From the NCBI RefSeq assembly GCF_029542085.1, contig NZ_CP107036.1, positions 1,798,001 through 1,862,000 of the forward strand: 64,000 nt of DNA, read 5' to 3'. Source of the stretch: Sphingobacterium sp. ML3W. Lineage in GTDB: Bacteria > Bacteroidota > Bacteroidia > Sphingobacteriales > Sphingobacteriaceae. Made by a program: the position numbers and the translations under genes. The notes below the pieces were generated by a model. The model searched no databases. It was not told where the DNA came from and saw nothing but the letters and a program-made list of their open reading frames with translations. Shown piece after piece: positions 36,781 to 46,246 of the stretch. Within the stretch, counting starts at the first letter, position 1. Each line of letters begins with the position of its first letter.

Positions 36781-38832
36781 ATGAAGACAGCAGGAAGATT
36801 AATAACATTATTATTGCTAAACCTTCTCTTCGTTCCTATTGTATGGGGACAAAAAGGGAAAGTCATAAAAACAACAATCGCAAAAGTCGAAAATGGATTT
36901 ACATTGATGCGTGGTGGACAACCTTATTTTATTAAGGGGGCGGGCGGAACAAGCAATATGGAACAATTAAAAGCGTATGGAGGCAACTCCATACGTACTT
37001 GGAGTCCACAAGGCGCAGATGAAATCCTAAATAAAGCACAGCAGTTGGAGCTTACGGTCACCTTAGGGCTGGATGTGAAAACAGAACGACATGGCTTCGA
37101 TTATAACGATCAAACGGCAGTTGCCAAACAGAAAGAATACCTTCGCACAGTTATCCTGAAATACAAAGATCATCCAGCCTTATTGGCCTGGGGCATCGGT
37201 AATGAGCTCAACCTTCATTACAGCAATCCCAAAGTCTGGGATGCCGTCAATGATATTGCAAAAATGATCTATGAATTAGATCCCAATCACTTGGTAACAA
37301 CCATGCTTGCGGGTATAAATCAAAAGGAGATTGATTATATCAAAGCAAAATGTCCAGCACTGGATCTGATTGCCATTCAGGTATATGGGGGTCTGGCAGC
37401 TGTCCCGCAAGAATTAAAAAAAGTAGGTTGGGATAAACCCTACATCGTAACAGAATGGGGCCCTACAGGGCACTGGGAAGGCCTACAAACACCTTGGGGC
37501 GCATCTATTGAAGAAACTAGCCACGAGAAAGCTACTGTTTACAAAAGCAGATACGAAGCATCCATCGGTCAGGACAAAAACTGTCTAGGTTCCTATGTCT
37601 TTCTATGGGGACAGAAGCAAGAACGTACCCCTACCTGGTATGGTTTGTTTACTGAATCCGGCGAAGAAAATGAAGTCGTTGATGTAATGCACTATCTGTG
37701 GTCGGGCAAATGGCCTAACAATCGGGCACCGCAGCTGGAATCCTTTTTGTTGGACAACAGGCAGGCAAAAGATTTTATCTATCTTGAATCAGGTAAGAAA
37801 TATCCGATTGAAGTATTTGTTCGGGATCCCGATGGCGATCAATTGCAGACCCGCTGGGAGCTCCTGCACGAGAGTACAGACCTCAAAGAAGGTGGTGACC
37901 GTGAAGAAAGGCCTAAAGCCCTATCAGGTTATATTAAAAACAGTTCGGATAAAAAAGGATTTCTAACTGCCCCCGAACAGGAGGGCGCCTACCGTCTATT
38001 TGTCTACTCGGGTGATGGTAACAACAATGTAGCCACAGCAAATATCCCATTCTATGTGACAAAGAATACCCATAAATCCAATGCGGTCACTTATCAGTTT
38101 TCTTCAACACCAAACTGGTCAGATGAATTCAATTATACAGGGTTACCAGATAACAGCAAATGGTCCTATGATACTGGATCTTTGTATGATGGCTGGGGAA
38201 ACAACGAACTGCAATACTATATGGACGCTTCATTAGCAAATTCCAGGGTGCAAGATGGCCTACTGAAGATTACGGCAAAGCGAGAAAGTAAAGACGGCAA
38301 ATCCTATACCTCAGCTCGATTGGTCAGCAAAAACAAAGGGGATTTCACGTACGGCCGATTTGAGGCCCGAGCCAAACTACCTAAGGGTCGTGGCACCTGG
38401 CCTGCTATCTGGATGCTTCCGACCGATTGGAAATATGGAGGATGGCCCAACTCAGGTGAAATAGATATTCTCGAACATGTTGGCTACGATCAAGATGTCG
38501 TTCATATTTCGACGCATACCAAAGCTTACAATCATGGTATAAATACACAAAAAACAAGTAAAAGACAGGTTACAGGAGTTTCCGATGAGTTTCACAACTA
38601 TCGGGTTGACTGGACCCCCTCCTACATCAAAGGTTTTGTGGATGACCATGAAATCTTTCATGTTGACAATGAGCACAAGAGTTTTAAAGAATGGCCCTTT
38701 GACCAAAACTTCCATTGGCTCATCAATTTGGCAGTGGGTGGCAACTGGGGAGGCAAGGAAGGCGTCGATGACAGCATATTCCCTGTGACATTTGAAGTTG
38801 ACTATGTACGTGTCTATGATTTACTAAATTAA
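36781..38832 (+). CDS. Two-domain beta-glucanase: clan GH-A-like barrel plus GH16
   Basis: 683 aa with a signal peptide (ending VPIVWG). The N-terminal domain (about 30-320) is a TIM-barrel hydrolase of the clan GH-A type: candidate acid/base Glu142 in WGIGNELN and nucleophile Glu225 in IVTEWGPTG. It resembles GH2-like barrels, but the family is not certain. An Ig-like linker (about 330-430) leads to a GH16 domain (about 440-683) with the catalytic motif GEIDILEHVG (Glu560, Asp562, Glu565), as in laminarinase-type endo-1,3-beta-glucanases. One chain thus carries two different catalytic sites, perhaps endo and exo/transferase. Translationally coupled to SusD (TAA directly followed by ATG) and closed by a strong terminator. 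Confidence 0.9.
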   Translation: MKTAGRLITLLLLNLLFVPIVWGQKGKVIKTTIAKVENGFTLMRGGQPYFIKGAGGTSNMEQLKAYGGNSIRTWSPQGADEILNKAQQLELTVTLGLDVKTERHGFDYNDQTAVAKQKEYLRTVILKYKDHPALLAWGIGNELNLHYSNPKVWDAVNDIAKMIYELDPNHLVTTMLAGINQKEIDYIKAKCPALDLIAIQVYGGLAAVPQELKKVGWDKPYIVTEWGPTGHWEGLQTPWGASIEETSHEKATVYKSRYEASIGQDKNCLGSYVFLWGQKQERTPTWYGLFTESGEENEVVDVMHYLWSGKWPNNRAPQLESFLLDNRQAKDFIYLESGKKYPIEVFVRDPDGDQLQTRWELLHESTDLKEGGDREERPKALSGYIKNSSDKKGFLTAPEQEGAYRLFVYSGDGNNNVATANIPFYVTKNTHKSNAVTYQFSSTPNWSDEFNYTGLPDNSKWSYDTGSLYDGWGNNELQYYMDASLANSRVQDGLLKITAKRESKDGKSYTSARLVSKNKGDFTYGRFEARAKLPKGRGTWPAIWMLPTDWKYGGWPNSGEIDILEHVGYDQDVVHISTHTKAYNHGINTQKTSKRQVTGVSDEFHNYRVDWTPSYIKGFVDDHEIFHVDNEHKSFKEWPFDQNFHWLINLAVGGNWGGKEGVDDSIFPVTFEVDYVRVYDLLN

Positions 38833-38861
38833 AAGTTCATTCGATATTCCCGTTTTAAAAC

Positions 38862-38897
38862 AAAACCGCTTGTCATAATCGCTTGACAAGCGGTTTT
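38862..38897 (+). terminator. Terminator of the polysaccharide utilization operon
   Basis: 14-bp perfect stem AAAACCGCTTGTCA (38862-38875) with its complement (38884-38897), loop of 8 bases, T-rich end. Confidence 0.88.
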
Positions 38898-39121
38898 ACT
38901 TTTTAGGATTGCTTCATTGCAGATTTAACGAAAAACGAAGTAATCAATGATCCCGAACATGTTTTTTTGCTCAAAAGCAGGAAAAAGTAAGAACGTATTT
39001 ATACTTTTGAAAATGCAAGCGGCAATTGAGTTTTCTCTGTTCATCGTTTTGGTATGAAAGATTGGAAAAACTGCAACAGCCATTGGTTAATTAGAAAGAC
39101 ACCCGAGCTAAAACACTTACT

Positions 39122-40147
39122 ATGTACAACTTTAAAAGCGACTATTCGGAAGGGGCCCACCCCCGTATTTTAGATAAACTTATTGAGACCAATCTTGTGC
39201 AGCAATCCGGATATGGAGAGGATGAATATGCACAACAGGCAAAAGCAATTTTAAAAGAAAAATTAAACAACCCAGATGCAGGTATCTATTTCGTATCTGG
39301 AGGAACGCAAACAAATTTATTGGTCATATCGTTCTTGTTGCGTGTCCATGAGGCTGTTATAAGTGCAAAAACGGGACATATTGCAGCAAATGAAACAGGT
39401 GCAATCGAAGCCACCGGGCACAAAGTTATCACAACCGAAACAGCAGATGGGAAATTAAGGTCTGAAGATATTGCCAACGTTCTGGAGGCCTATGCGTTGG
39501 CTCCCCATGTCGTAAAACCACGTATAGTCTATATCTCCAATTCAACAGAAATTGGCACAATTTACACGCGTGATGAACTCAGGGCACTCTTTCAATTCTG
39601 TCAATCCCATCATTTGCTACTGTATCTCGATGGTGCCAGGTTGGGACATGCACTTACCGCTGAAAATAGTGATTTGACACTCGCTGCCATCAGCGAATAT
39701 ACCGATGTCTTTTATATCGGTGGCACCAAAAATGGAGCGCTTTTGGGAGAAGCCATTATCTTTAATAAACCTGAATTGGCTATAGATTTTGAATATGCAA
39801 TCAAACAAAAAGGTGCTATGTTGGCCAAAGGGCGTGTTCTTTCAATTCAGTTTCTAGAACTATTTAAAGATGAGCTCTATTTCGATCTGGCTCGGCAGGC
39901 AAATGCCCTAGCCATGCGTATTGCGTCAGCAGTTCGTGAAAAGGGCTATACTTTTCTAACAGAATCCACCACAAATCAGTTATTCCCTATTCTTCCAAAG
40001 AAGGTCATTGAACGATTGAGCCAGCATTACCAATTCTATAACTGGAAAAATATCGATGCTGAGCATACCGCGATTCGACTCATCACCTCTTGGGCGACTG
40101 ATGAGGAAAAAGTTGAAGCTTTTATTCGGGATTTGCAGGAAGCCTAA
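39122..40147 (+). CDS. Low-specificity threonine aldolase (beta-eliminating lyase family)
   Basis: PLP enzyme of 341 aa that cleaves L-threonine/allo-threonine to glycine and acetaldehyde. Schiff-base Lys203 lies in IGGTKNGALLGE, Asp170 of the cofactor pocket in LLYLDGARLGHAL, and the N-terminal motif NFKSDYSEGAHPRIL is typical of the family. Monocistronic, cytoplasmic. The exact stereospecificity cannot be told from sequence. Confidence 0.92.
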   Translation: MYNFKSDYSEGAHPRILDKLIETNLVQQSGYGEDEYAQQAKAILKEKLNNPDAGIYFVSGGTQTNLLVISFLLRVHEAVISAKTGHIAANETGAIEATGHKVITTETADGKLRSEDIANVLEAYALAPHVVKPRIVYISNSTEIGTIYTRDELRALFQFCQSHHLLLYLDGARLGHALTAENSDLTLAAISEYTDVFYIGGTKNGALLGEAIIFNKPELAIDFEYAIKQKGAMLAKGRVLSIQFLELFKDELYFDLARQANALAMRIASAVREKGYTFLTESTTNQLFPILPKKVIERLSQHYQFYNWKNIDAEHTAIRLITSWATDEEKVEAFIRDLQEA

Positions 40148-40197
40148 AGGAAAAGACGATTATTTGCTGAGCGATAACTACTCTATATAAGCAAAAA

Positions 40198-40233
40198 AAG
40201 CGCGCAAGGAAATAATAGAATCCTTGCGCGCTT
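40198..40233. terminator. Bidirectional terminator between threonine aldolase and aquaporin genes
   Basis: 13-bp stem AAGCGCGCAAGGA (40198-40210) with its complement (40221-40233), A-run on the left and T-rich on the right, so it can end both convergent transcripts. Confidence 0.85.
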
Positions 40234-40251
40234 CAGTTTTATAACAAAAAA

Positions 40252-40968
40252 TTAATCTTTAGGTTCCAGTGCTCTCCATACACCAGCTGCGGCAGCTGCA
40301 CCAACTAATGGCGCGACGATAAATAACCACAATTGCGATAATGCATTGCCTCCAGCAAGGATCGCAGGTCCGAATGAACGTGCAGGATTAACCGAAGTAC
40401 CCGTCACTGGGATCGCCACCAAGTGGATCAAAAGCAATGTAAATCCGATTGCTAAGCCTGCCATAGTACCATTACCTACCTTTGAGGTTGTAGCCAATAT
40501 GACGAAAAGAAAGAGAAAAGTTAAAACTGCTTCGATTAGGAAGGCTGAAGTTTGACCATATTCATTTTGATAACCTTTCCCCCATCCATTGGACCCGTAA
40601 GCCCACTCTCCTGCCGAAAAGCCGGCTAATTGTCCGCTCAAAATCTGTTGCAATACAAAGGCACCCAAAAGTGCACCGATAAACTGCGCAATGATATAGA
40701 CAATCGCGTCCTTAGCGGACATTTTTCCGGCCAGTAGCACGCCTACTGTCACCGCTGGGTTAATATGACAGCCCGAAATCCCTCCAATGGCGTAGGCAAA
40801 AACCACTACCGAAAGACCAAACGCTACAGCAATACCCAAGAGGCCTAGCCCTGAAAGTCCCCCCATGGTATTGGCTCCAGCAATAGCGGCCGCACCACAA
40901 CCAAACAGTACCAAACCAAATGTTCCAATTAGTTCGGCAACAAACTTTGAAGATGTTTTAATTTCCAT
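40252..40968 (-). CDS. aqpZ: Aquaporin Z-type water channel
   Basis: MIP-family channel of 238 aa with six helices and both NPA motifs (HINPAVT at 69-74, SVNPARS at 192-198). The selectivity-filter residues Phe50, His182, Thr191 and Arg197 have the spacing and identity of E. coli AqpZ, which favours water over glycerol. An insertion around 120-140 (AYGSNGWGKGYQNEYGQT) enlarges a loop. Monocistronic inner-membrane protein. Confidence 0.95.
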   Translation of the reverse strand: MEIKTSSKFVAELIGTFGLVLFGCGAAAIAGANTMGGLSGLGLLGIAVAFGLSVVVFAYAIGGISGCHINPAVTVGVLLAGKMSAKDAIVYIIAQFIGALLGAFVLQQILSGQLAGFSAGEWAYGSNGWGKGYQNEYGQTSAFLIEAVLTFLFLFVILATTSKVGNGTMAGLAIGFTLLLIHLVAIPVTGTSVNPARSFGPAILAGGNALSQLWLFIVAPLVGAAAAAGVWRALEPKD

Positions 40969-41124
40969 ATGAATCTGTTTATAACTTAGTTAACTCTAAT
41001 TTAATCATTTTTTATATAAAACAAGAATAACGAATAAATTATTGTAGAACAATATCTACATCCTCCGTAAATCAAAGCAATCCTATATTTCTAGTTATAT
41101 TCGATATTGCCTCGCTATTTCATT

Positions 41125-42192
41125 TCAACCTACCAGCGCTTCAACTTCCTGGATCAGTGCCTTGAGTATATCCCCCGTCGAATCATCCCGATAGAAATGA
41201 ATAGATTGCCCTAGCCAAATACCAACAAAATCTATATTTTTATTGGCTTTAGCAGCCTGTCTCAACGTATTCGTCAATTTATTTTGATAGGGATAAGGTA
41301 AAATATAATCGCTCCCGTCCAAGGTCTCAATAAAAGTGTTCTTAATCGCCCGAGTAAATCGTCCCGAAAAACTCCTGGTCAATACAATATCTGATTCCTT
41401 CACCTTACTTAGACGCTGTTTTTCAAAACCCAACAGCGCACTTTCCCTGGATTTAAGCAATAAACTCCCGACCTGAAAGCCAGCAGCTCCCAGTTGTCTC
41501 GCCGCAAGTAAGGTATTGGCATTGTATATCCCGCCTGCATAGATCAAGGGTTTATTCACGTGATCATGTACTTGCGACAACAATGCCAGTCCGCCAATCT
41601 GTGGAATAGCAATATCATTGAAGCTTCCGCGATGGCCACCAGCCTCTAGCCCCTGTACACAAATAATATCAACACCTGACTTTTCCAATATCAGGGCCTC
41701 CTCAACGGATGTGCAGGTACCGATCAGGACAATCTTATTTCCCTTTAAAAGACCTATGCTCTCATCGTCTAGATTGCCAAAAATAAAACTGACGATTTTG
41801 CACTGGCTTGCTATAATGGCAGCTACTTGTTCTCGATAATCCGTCAAATGAATTTCCTCAAACTTTGGCAGCACAACCACTAGTCCATGCTGATGAGCTA
41901 ATGCTGCTACAAAGGAACTCACCTCGTCATAGTGGGATCTCAGACTTTCTGAGACCTCAGGCATGCTATTGACAAAAATATTGACTGCAAAAGGCTGTGT
42001 AGTTAGTTTTTTCGTTGCAGCAATGGCATCCATGCATTTTTCGTAGGACAAATCTCCAAGGGCCAATGTACCTAAAGCGCCAATTCCCGAAGCTGCTGCG
42101 ACCATTTCGGGGGTTGTAACACCAAACATAGGCGCCTGTACGATCGGATATTTTGTGCCTAATAGCTGTGTAATTTGAGTTGACCAGTTCAT
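41125..42192 (-). CDS. Nitronate monooxygenase (2-nitropropane dioxygenase family)
   Basis: FMN-dependent TIM-barrel enzyme of 355 aa. N-terminal YPIVQAPMFGVTTPEM, catalytic His187 in GLEAGGHRGSF, and FMN phosphate-binding AGGIYNANT and GFQVGSL motifs. It detoxifies alkyl nitronates such as propionate 3-nitronate. Divergent from ldhA; no other nitro-compound genes are seen. Confidence 0.93.
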   Translation of the reverse strand: MNWSTQITQLLGTKYPIVQAPMFGVTTPEMVAAASGIGALGTLALGDLSYEKCMDAIAATKKLTTQPFAVNIFVNSMPEVSESLRSHYDEVSSFVAALAHQHGLVVVLPKFEEIHLTDYREQVAAIIASQCKIVSFIFGNLDDESIGLLKGNKIVLIGTCTSVEEALILEKSGVDIICVQGLEAGGHRGSFNDIAIPQIGGLALLSQVHDHVNKPLIYAGGIYNANTLLAARQLGAAGFQVGSLLLKSRESALLGFEKQRLSKVKESDIVLTRSFSGRFTRAIKNTFIETLDGSDYILPYPYQNKLTNTLRQAAKANKNIDFVGIWLGQSIHFYRDDSTGDILKALIQEVEALVG

Positions 42193-42360
42193 GATAAAGT
42201 GGTTTTTATCACCAAAAGTTAAATCGGGTAACTTGATTGTGATTTTAAACTAATTTACCGCTTTTATTGGGCATTTTGCAAGCATCCACCGCATTTATTC
42301 GACAAACTTTAAACGGGATAAAAAATTAATACTGTATATTTACTTAGGAAATACAATTTT

Positions 42361-43353
42361 ATGAAAATAGCTTTCTTTTCAACCAAACCATACGATAAAA
42401 TATTTTTTGAACGGGAAAACGAAACCTACGGTTTTCAATTCAATTTTTATGAAACCCATCTCGGACCTCATATTGTCAATGCAATTGACAATGAAGAGGT
42501 TGTTTGTGTTTTTGTCAATGACAAGTTGGACCGCAAGGTGATAGAAATCCTTGCTCAAAAAGGCGTAAAATTAATCGCCTTGCGATGTGCAGGTTTCAAT
42601 AATGTAGATTTGGATGCGGCGAAAGAATTTGGTATCCAAGTCTGTCGTGTACCCGCATATTCTCCTGAAGCTGTTGCTGAACACACGATGGCTATGCTAC
42701 TGACACTCAACCGAAAAACACATAAAGCCTATAATCGCGTCCGTGAGCAAAACTTTGCCTTAAACGGCTTATTGGGCTTCAATATCCATCAAAAGAAGAT
42801 TGGTGTTATCGGAACAGGGAAAATCGGTAAAGCGTTTATCCGAATTGCCCTCGGATTTGGAGCGGAGGTCATCGCGTATGATCTGTATCCTGATCAGGAT
42901 CTGATCGCAGCCGGTGTTCAGTATACAACTCTTGATCAATTATTTAGGGACTCCGATATCATCTCCTTGCATTGCCCCCTTACACCAGACAACCATTACC
43001 TCATCAATAAAGAATCGCTAGCAAAAATGAAGGATGGGGTTACCATTATCAATACGAGTCGCGGTAATCTTATTCATACCAATGATGCCATTAGCGCATT
43101 GAAAGAGCGAAAAATAGGATTGTTAGGAATTGATGTTTATGAACAGGAAGAGAAACTATTTTTTAAAGATCTCTCCACCGTTATTATAGAAGATGACACC
43201 ATTCAGTTGTTGATGAGTTTTCCAAATGTCTTAGTTACAGCACATCAGGCCTTTTTCACAACGGAAGCACTAACCCAAATTTCTCAACGCACATTAAAAA
43301 GTATTGCTGAAATATTGACCACGGGCACGACCGACAATGAGGTGATCTTATAG
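42361..43353 (+). CDS. ldhA: Fermentative D-lactate dehydrogenase
   Basis: 330-aa D-isomer 2-hydroxyacid dehydrogenase. NAD-binding GVIGTGKIGKAF (148-159) with Asp174 (IAYDLYP) as the NAD selector, and catalytic Arg234 (NTSRGN), Glu263 (VYEQEE) and His295 (VTAHQAFFT), numbering one less than the Lactobacillus enzyme. The whole length matches D-LDH rather than other family members. Followed 30 bases later by an EamA transporter, possibly one operon. Confidence 0.93.
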   Translation: MKIAFFSTKPYDKIFFERENETYGFQFNFYETHLGPHIVNAIDNEEVVCVFVNDKLDRKVIEILAQKGVKLIALRCAGFNNVDLDAAKEFGIQVCRVPAYSPEAVAEHTMAMLLTLNRKTHKAYNRVREQNFALNGLLGFNIHQKKIGVIGTGKIGKAFIRIALGFGAEVIAYDLYPDQDLIAAGVQYTTLDQLFRDSDIISLHCPLTPDNHYLINKESLAKMKDGVTIINTSRGNLIHTNDAISALKERKIGLLGIDVYEQEEKLFFKDLSTVIIEDDTIQLLMSFPNVLVTAHQAFFTTEALTQISQRTLKSIAEILTTGTTDNEVIL

Positions 43354-43383
43354 CAGTACATCCAAAGATCATTAATTTTTAAC

Positions 43384-44304
43384 ATGAATAATACAGAGAA
43401 CAATAAAGTTTTGAAAGGCTTTTTATTGGCTGTTAGCGCAGCCATACTTTGGGGCGTTTCCGGAACTTTTGGTCAATTTCTTTTTCAACAACGAGGCGTA
43501 AATGTCGAATGGCTGATTACCATTAGAATGTTGGTAACAGGTGCTGTCCTCCTAATTTTAGCAGGAGCAAATAACCGCCGGGACTTATGGTCTATCTGGA
43601 GCAACCGCAAAGATGCCATTGACCTGCTCTTATTTAGTATTGTCGGTGTACTTGCTGTTCAATATTCCTATTTTGCTGCGATTAACTATTCCAATGCTGC
43701 TACAGCAACGGTGATGCAATACACTGGTCCGGTTATGATCGCGATCTATATTGCGTTAAAAGAGCGGAAATTTCCCAATGGCAAAACATGCCTGGCAATT
43801 TTACTGGCCGTATTAGGTACGTTTTTGCTGGTCACCCATGGTAAAATAGGAACATTGTCGATCTCTGGAATTGCACTGTTCTTTGGATTAGTTTCAGCAG
43901 TAACACTGGCCTTTTATACCTTACAACCTGTTCATCTCCTCAATAAGTATAAATCAACAGTTGTCATTGGCTGGGGTATGCTCATCGGTGGAATTGCATT
44001 TTGTTTTGTCAGAGCTCCCTGGGATGTTGCAGGTGTTTGGGATATGCAGACCTATACCTATACTTCGTTTATCGTTATTTTTGGAACCCTCATCCCTTTT
44101 TACGCCTACCTCACAGCAGTGAAATTAATTGGCGGTCAAAAAACCAGCCTTCTCGCTTCCGCAGAACCTTTATCAGCGGCATTACTGGCGGTATTATGGC
44201 TTAACACACCTTTTGCCTATACCGACTGGATGGGTACTGCATGTATTATCCTGACTATTGTTTTATTGGGAACATCGAAAAAAGAAGAAATGCATACTGT
44301 GTAG
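43384..44304 (+). CDS. EamA-family (DMT) transporter
   Basis: 306 aa, ten predicted transmembrane helices in two EamA repeats (FLLAVSAAILWGVSGTFGQF at the start of the first; a second repeat from about 160; SLLASAEPLSAALLAVLWL near the end). Probably exports or imports an amino acid or metabolite; the substrate is unknown. Confidence 0.9.
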   Translation: MNNTENNKVLKGFLLAVSAAILWGVSGTFGQFLFQQRGVNVEWLITIRMLVTGAVLLILAGANNRRDLWSIWSNRKDAIDLLLFSIVGVLAVQYSYFAAINYSNAATATVMQYTGPVMIAIYIALKERKFPNGKTCLAILLAVLGTFLLVTHGKIGTLSISGIALFFGLVSAVTLAFYTLQPVHLLNKYKSTVVIGWGMLIGGIAFCFVRAPWDVAGVWDMQTYTYTSFIVIFGTLIPFYAYLTAVKLIGGQKTSLLASAEPLSAALLAVLWLNTPFAYTDWMGTACIILTIVLLGTSKKEEMHTV

Positions 44305-44334
44305 GCAACTACCAGGATGCATTTCCAAATCCTC

Positions 44335-44673
44335 CTATACACGCTCACTTTTATAGCTTAACCACCATTCATCGAGCTGCTCAATAATCGGTAATAATGT
44401 TTTTCCTAAATCGCTGAGTTTATATTCTACCCGTGGTGGTGATTCCGCATAAATCTGTCGGCACAGGATACCATCGCGCTCCAGTTCACGTAATTGTACC
44501 GTCAATGTTGTCTGTGCCATATCATCCATTTCCCTACGCAGCTCACCAAACCGCTTAGGACATTCTCTTGCGATGGCTTTGATCAGTAAAACCTTCCATT
44601 TTCCGCCTATAATCTTGAAAATACCATTGACATCGCAACAACTTCCAAAAAACTCACTTTTTTTTTCGTTCAT
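44335..44673 (-). CDS. HxlR-family winged-helix regulator
   Basis: 112 aa from ATG 44673, which has a clear Shine-Dalgarno (GAGGTG) six bases upstream; the GTG two codons earlier is less likely. Typical HxlR order: Cys pair (GSCCDVNGIFK), IIGGKWKVLLIKAI, recognition region MAQTTLTVQLRELERDGI, wing PPRVEYKLSDLGKTLLPI. The N-terminal Cys is a redox or electrophile sensor in several HxlR proteins. Divergent from the MFS exporter it presumably controls. Confidence 0.92.
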   Translation of the reverse strand: MNEKKSEFFGSCCDVNGIFKIIGGKWKVLLIKAIARECPKRFGELRREMDDMAQTTLTVQLRELERDGILCRQIYAESPPRVEYKLSDLGKTLLPIIEQLDEWWLSYKSERV

Positions 44674-44711
44674 AATCACCTCATAATGACCATTAGTTCA
44701 TAAAACCATAC

Positions 44712-44764
44712 CAAGTACATAATTTATAACTACTTGATCATAAAAAATTTCCAAACTACTTTTG
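44712..44764 (+). promoter_or_regulatory. MFS gene promoter with overlapping inverted repeat
   Basis: Inverted repeat CAAGTA (44712-44717) / TACTTG (44731-44736). The right arm contains the TTG -33 element (44734-44736), and 20 bases on is TACTTTTG (44757-44764), a perfect TAnnTTTG -7 element. A repressor bound to the repeat would block the promoter. Assignment to the HxlR regulator is inference. Confidence 0.6.
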
Positions 44765-44791
44765 ACTATAAAATTATCAAAAACTTTCTAT

Positions 44792-46246
44792 ATGCACTTC
44801 CAAATTAAAGATTTGCTTCATATTTCTATCCTATCCATTGGCATCTTTTTGTTTGTCATAGATCTATTCATTATCAATGTTTCTTTACCGACCATACAGC
44901 ATGCCTTGAATCTGAGTAATAGTGCGACACAATGGATCATTATCCTATATATCATTGGGTATGCTAGCCTGCTGATCAATACAGGCAATGCCGGAGATTA
45001 TTTTGGCAAAAAGAAATTATACCTACTGGGTATGGCCGGTTTTACTTTTGCATCGATCTTATGTGGACTGTCAACCAATATCTATTTCTTATTACTCGGC
45101 AGGCTGCTCCAGGGAATTAGTTCAGGTATGATGGTGCCACAGGGCATCGCATTAATTACCTTACTTTTTGAAGATGCGACAAAACGATCAATGGCATTGG
45201 GAATATATGGCAGTATTGCAGGTATTGCCTCTGTCATTGGTCAGCTGCTCGGTGGCCTACTTCCGGATCAATCCTGGATACCGGAAAGCTGGCGTCTTAT
45301 TTTCTTAATTAATATTCCCATTGGTATCCTTGCCTGCATTGCCGCCTATCGTTATGTCCCCAGTGATCAGGCAAACCCCAAATCCACAATCTCATTTATA
45401 CCGATGCTGACTTTATTTATACTCATGATAGGCATGATATACCCCTTGATCATGGGACCTGAACTGCATTGGCCGATCTGGTGTATCCTACTGTTGGGGA
45501 CCGCGCTTATCTTAACATTGCTGTTCCTGAAAAAGCAGAGGAGGCTATACCAAACCGGACAACAGGCGCTTTTTAACTTCTCACTCTTCCACAGCAAGGT
45601 CTTCAACCTTGGGTTGGTAGCTGCACTAGCCTATTACATGGTTCAGGATGCCTATTTTATTATTAATTCCAATTATCTACAGAATCACAAGAGCTACACA
45701 GCTACCATGACTGGTGTCGCTTTCGTTTACCAGGGTATTGGGTATGTCGTTGCAAGCCTTATGGTCAACAAGTTGATTCAACGTTATGGGAAAGCAGTGA
45801 TACTGGCCGGATTGGGCACAATGGTTATAGGTCTGTTCTTTCATCTGCTCGTTCTCAACAAAGAGACTATCGCGACTGATCAGCTTCATCTGCTCTTTTT
45901 CATTTATGGGCTTGGATGTGGTAGTGTACTCCCCTCCTTGATGACACTCGCATTAAAAGATGTCAACAAGGAATTCATTGGTGTAGGATCCGCCATCTAC
46001 CTCACGATACAACAGCTGTCTATCTGCCTCGGTATTGCTTTTGTTGTCGGACTTTTCCTACATGAAAAGGGAAACACCTTCTTCCTTCTGAATAATATTA
46101 CTGCTGCTTATGGTTATGCGACTACAGTATCAATGCTATTACTCATCTTGGTTGCCTGTTGTATTTCCTACCTCCCAACAATTGGGAAAAAGAAAGGCAA
46201 TGGTATCACCGCCCAGCAGAATCATGATTGTGAGGTATTAAATTAA
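44792..46246 (+). CDS. MFS drug/proton antiporter, DHA2 (EmrB/QacA-like) family
   Basis: About 484 aa, 14 predicted helices. Family motifs: LFVIDLFIINVSLPTIQHAL (TM1), GDYFGKKKLYLLG (loop 2-3), GRLLQGISSGMMVPQGIAL (TM4 region). The ATG at 44792 is preferred because the longer TTG-initiated frame begins inside the -7 promoter element. Exports hydrophobic or toxic compounds; probably induced through the divergent HxlR regulator. Its last 4 bases overlap the convergent next gene. Confidence 0.93.
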   Translation: MHFQIKDLLHISILSIGIFLFVIDLFIINVSLPTIQHALNLSNSATQWIIILYIIGYASLLINTGNAGDYFGKKKLYLLGMAGFTFASILCGLSTNIYFLLLGRLLQGISSGMMVPQGIALITLLFEDATKRSMALGIYGSIAGIASVIGQLLGGLLPDQSWIPESWRLIFLINIPIGILACIAAYRYVPSDQANPKSTISFIPMLTLFILMIGMIYPLIMGPELHWPIWCILLLGTALILTLLFLKKQRRLYQTGQQALFNFSLFHSKVFNLGLVAALAYYMVQDAYFIINSNYLQNHKSYTATMTGVAFVYQGIGYVVASLMVNKLIQRYGKAVILAGLGTMVIGLFFHLLVLNKETIATDQLHLLFFIYGLGCGSVLPSLMTLALKDVNKEFIGVGSAIYLTIQQLSICLGIAFVVGLFLHEKGNTFFLLNNITAAYGYATTVSMLLLILVACCISYLPTIGKKKGNGITAQQNHDCEVLN

